Origin: Eublepharis macularius
Lineage: Eukaryota; Chordata; Lepidosauria; Squamata; Eublepharidae
Direction: 5' to 3'
Assembly: GCF_028583425.1 (NCBI RefSeq)
Contig: NC_072798.1
Coordinates: 15,254,501 to 15,318,500, forward strand
DNA length: 64,000 bases
The notes beneath the pieces were generated by a model. The model had not been told where the DNA came from, did not search any database, and was given only the letters and a program-made list of their open reading frames with translations. Below, one piece after another: positions 63,207 through 64,000 of this stretch. Both the position numbers and the translations under genes were made by a program. Every line of letters begins with the position of its first letter. The stretch's first letter is position 1.

Positions 63207-64000
63207 GGGGCTTGCCTTGCCTCGCTCCCATGAGTCTGCTCTTTTCCTTAACTCCGTGGCGTGGCTGATTTACTTTTCTCACTTTAAGCGTCAAATTTTA
63301 ACAAAGTCTTTTAAAAATTTGCAGTCCTAGCATCCAAAATGTCGGGCGTCTTTTCTCTATGGTTTTTACTTGAAGTTTATGCCCTTTCCCTTATCCAAAA
63401 TGTCCTACTTCCGCCCAATTTGAGGTCAAGCTCTTTCCCTCCTTAAAAATGGTGCACGTCCTCTTCCGGTTCTTCAGAGGCCGCTTCCAGCCAGTCTTTC
63501 TATCGCACTGACGCACTTCTGGTTTCTCTTCTCGACATAGCGTTTCTCGCGATATTTCAACTTTCTCACACTTCATTATCTCTTACAAGCTGCAGGTATG
63601 TAAACAATAATCTATTTTCTGCATTAGCTCCTCTCTAAAAAATTCTTTTTTCTCAGTTACTTTGCCGGAATATTCACAGTAAGTTTTTAAGTCTTTTGCA
63701 ATTTTTATCTTCTAATTTGATTCAGTTTCTTTTACCATTTTTCTTCTCACATAAAGAGATAGCAATCTTTACCTTATTAAATCTTCTTTATGGGTTGTAG
63801 TCGCTGTTTCAGTAGTTACAATAGTCCAGTTTTCCCAGTTTGATGCTGAAGCTTGGGTACGGAGGTCTTAAGCCAAAAGCTTGACTCCAGAGCTACTGTA
63901 GAGATCTTTGCAACCCGTCTATGAGCGGGGTCTAAAGGCTGGGTAGGTTATCGTTGCGTAGATCCCCCCCCCCACAGCCGAGACCCTCACACTCTCGGGG

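Larger units (their letters stand above)
58250..64000 (-). mobile_element. L1 LINE, nearly full length, inactive, antisense in locus B intron 9
   Basis: From the window's right edge it reads 5' UTR (about 63207-64000), ORF1 (63206-62415), ORF2 (62412-58685) and an AT-rich 3' UTR with AATAAA, ending near 58250. It may extend beyond the window. Damage: one in-frame stop in ORF1; a frame change between endonuclease and the next ORF2 part (about 61565-61700); stop codons in the RT region (TAA at about 60900, TGA near 60867, 60746 and 60632). It lies after exon 9 and opposite to the transporter gene. Confidence 0.92.

Overview
The window looks like vertebrate nuclear DNA, most probably from a squamate reptile (a lizard). 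It has short exons with GT/AG borders and large introns. The interspersed repeats fit that group: L2-type LINEs, Bov-B, CR1, an L1, tRNA-derived SINEs with a CCAGTTTGGTGTAGTGG head, 5S-derived SINEs, and many foldback MITEs. There are no operons, ribosome-binding sites, CRISPR arrays or phage-like genes. The species is inferred from repeat content only.

Two protein-coding loci are visible, both on the + strand and both members of the organic anion transporter (OATP/SLCO) family, closest to SLCO1A2. Locus A (815-7415) shows only its last three coding exons; the rest lies left of the window. Locus B (41505-56771) shows its first eight coding exons; the remainder lies right of the window. Splice phases are consistent throughout. 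Exon lengths (142, 133, 147, 99, 165, 65 and 118 nt) equal those I remember for mammalian SLCO1 genes. The simplest reading is a head-to-tail array of SLCO1A-type paralogs, like the mammalian SLCO1 cluster.

Layout: 1-400 LTR; 815-7415 end of locus A, with introns full of SINE/MITE/L2 material; 7.4-41 kb intergenic, apparently gene-free and built from nested repeats (L2, Bov-B, SINEs, hAT-like and 3-bp-TSD MITEs, foldbacks, a second copy of the LTR at 18363-18779, two GAAA microsatellites); 41.5-56.8 kb locus B exons, with a 5S rRNA pseudogene at 51.1 kb and a MITE-riddled CR1 at 52.5-53.3 kb inside introns; 58.25-64 kb a nearly full-length but mutated L1 on the - strand in the intron after exon 9.

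The most informative non-genic content is the set of nested insertions. Several MITEs sit inside other repeats whose normal sequence is recognisable, so insertion borders and target-site duplications can be read directly: 3 bp (TCA/TGA) for a GAGCCAAGCTACAAGTGAC family, 8 bp for three hAT-like families, and 10-11 bp for two short foldback/retro-inserted elements.
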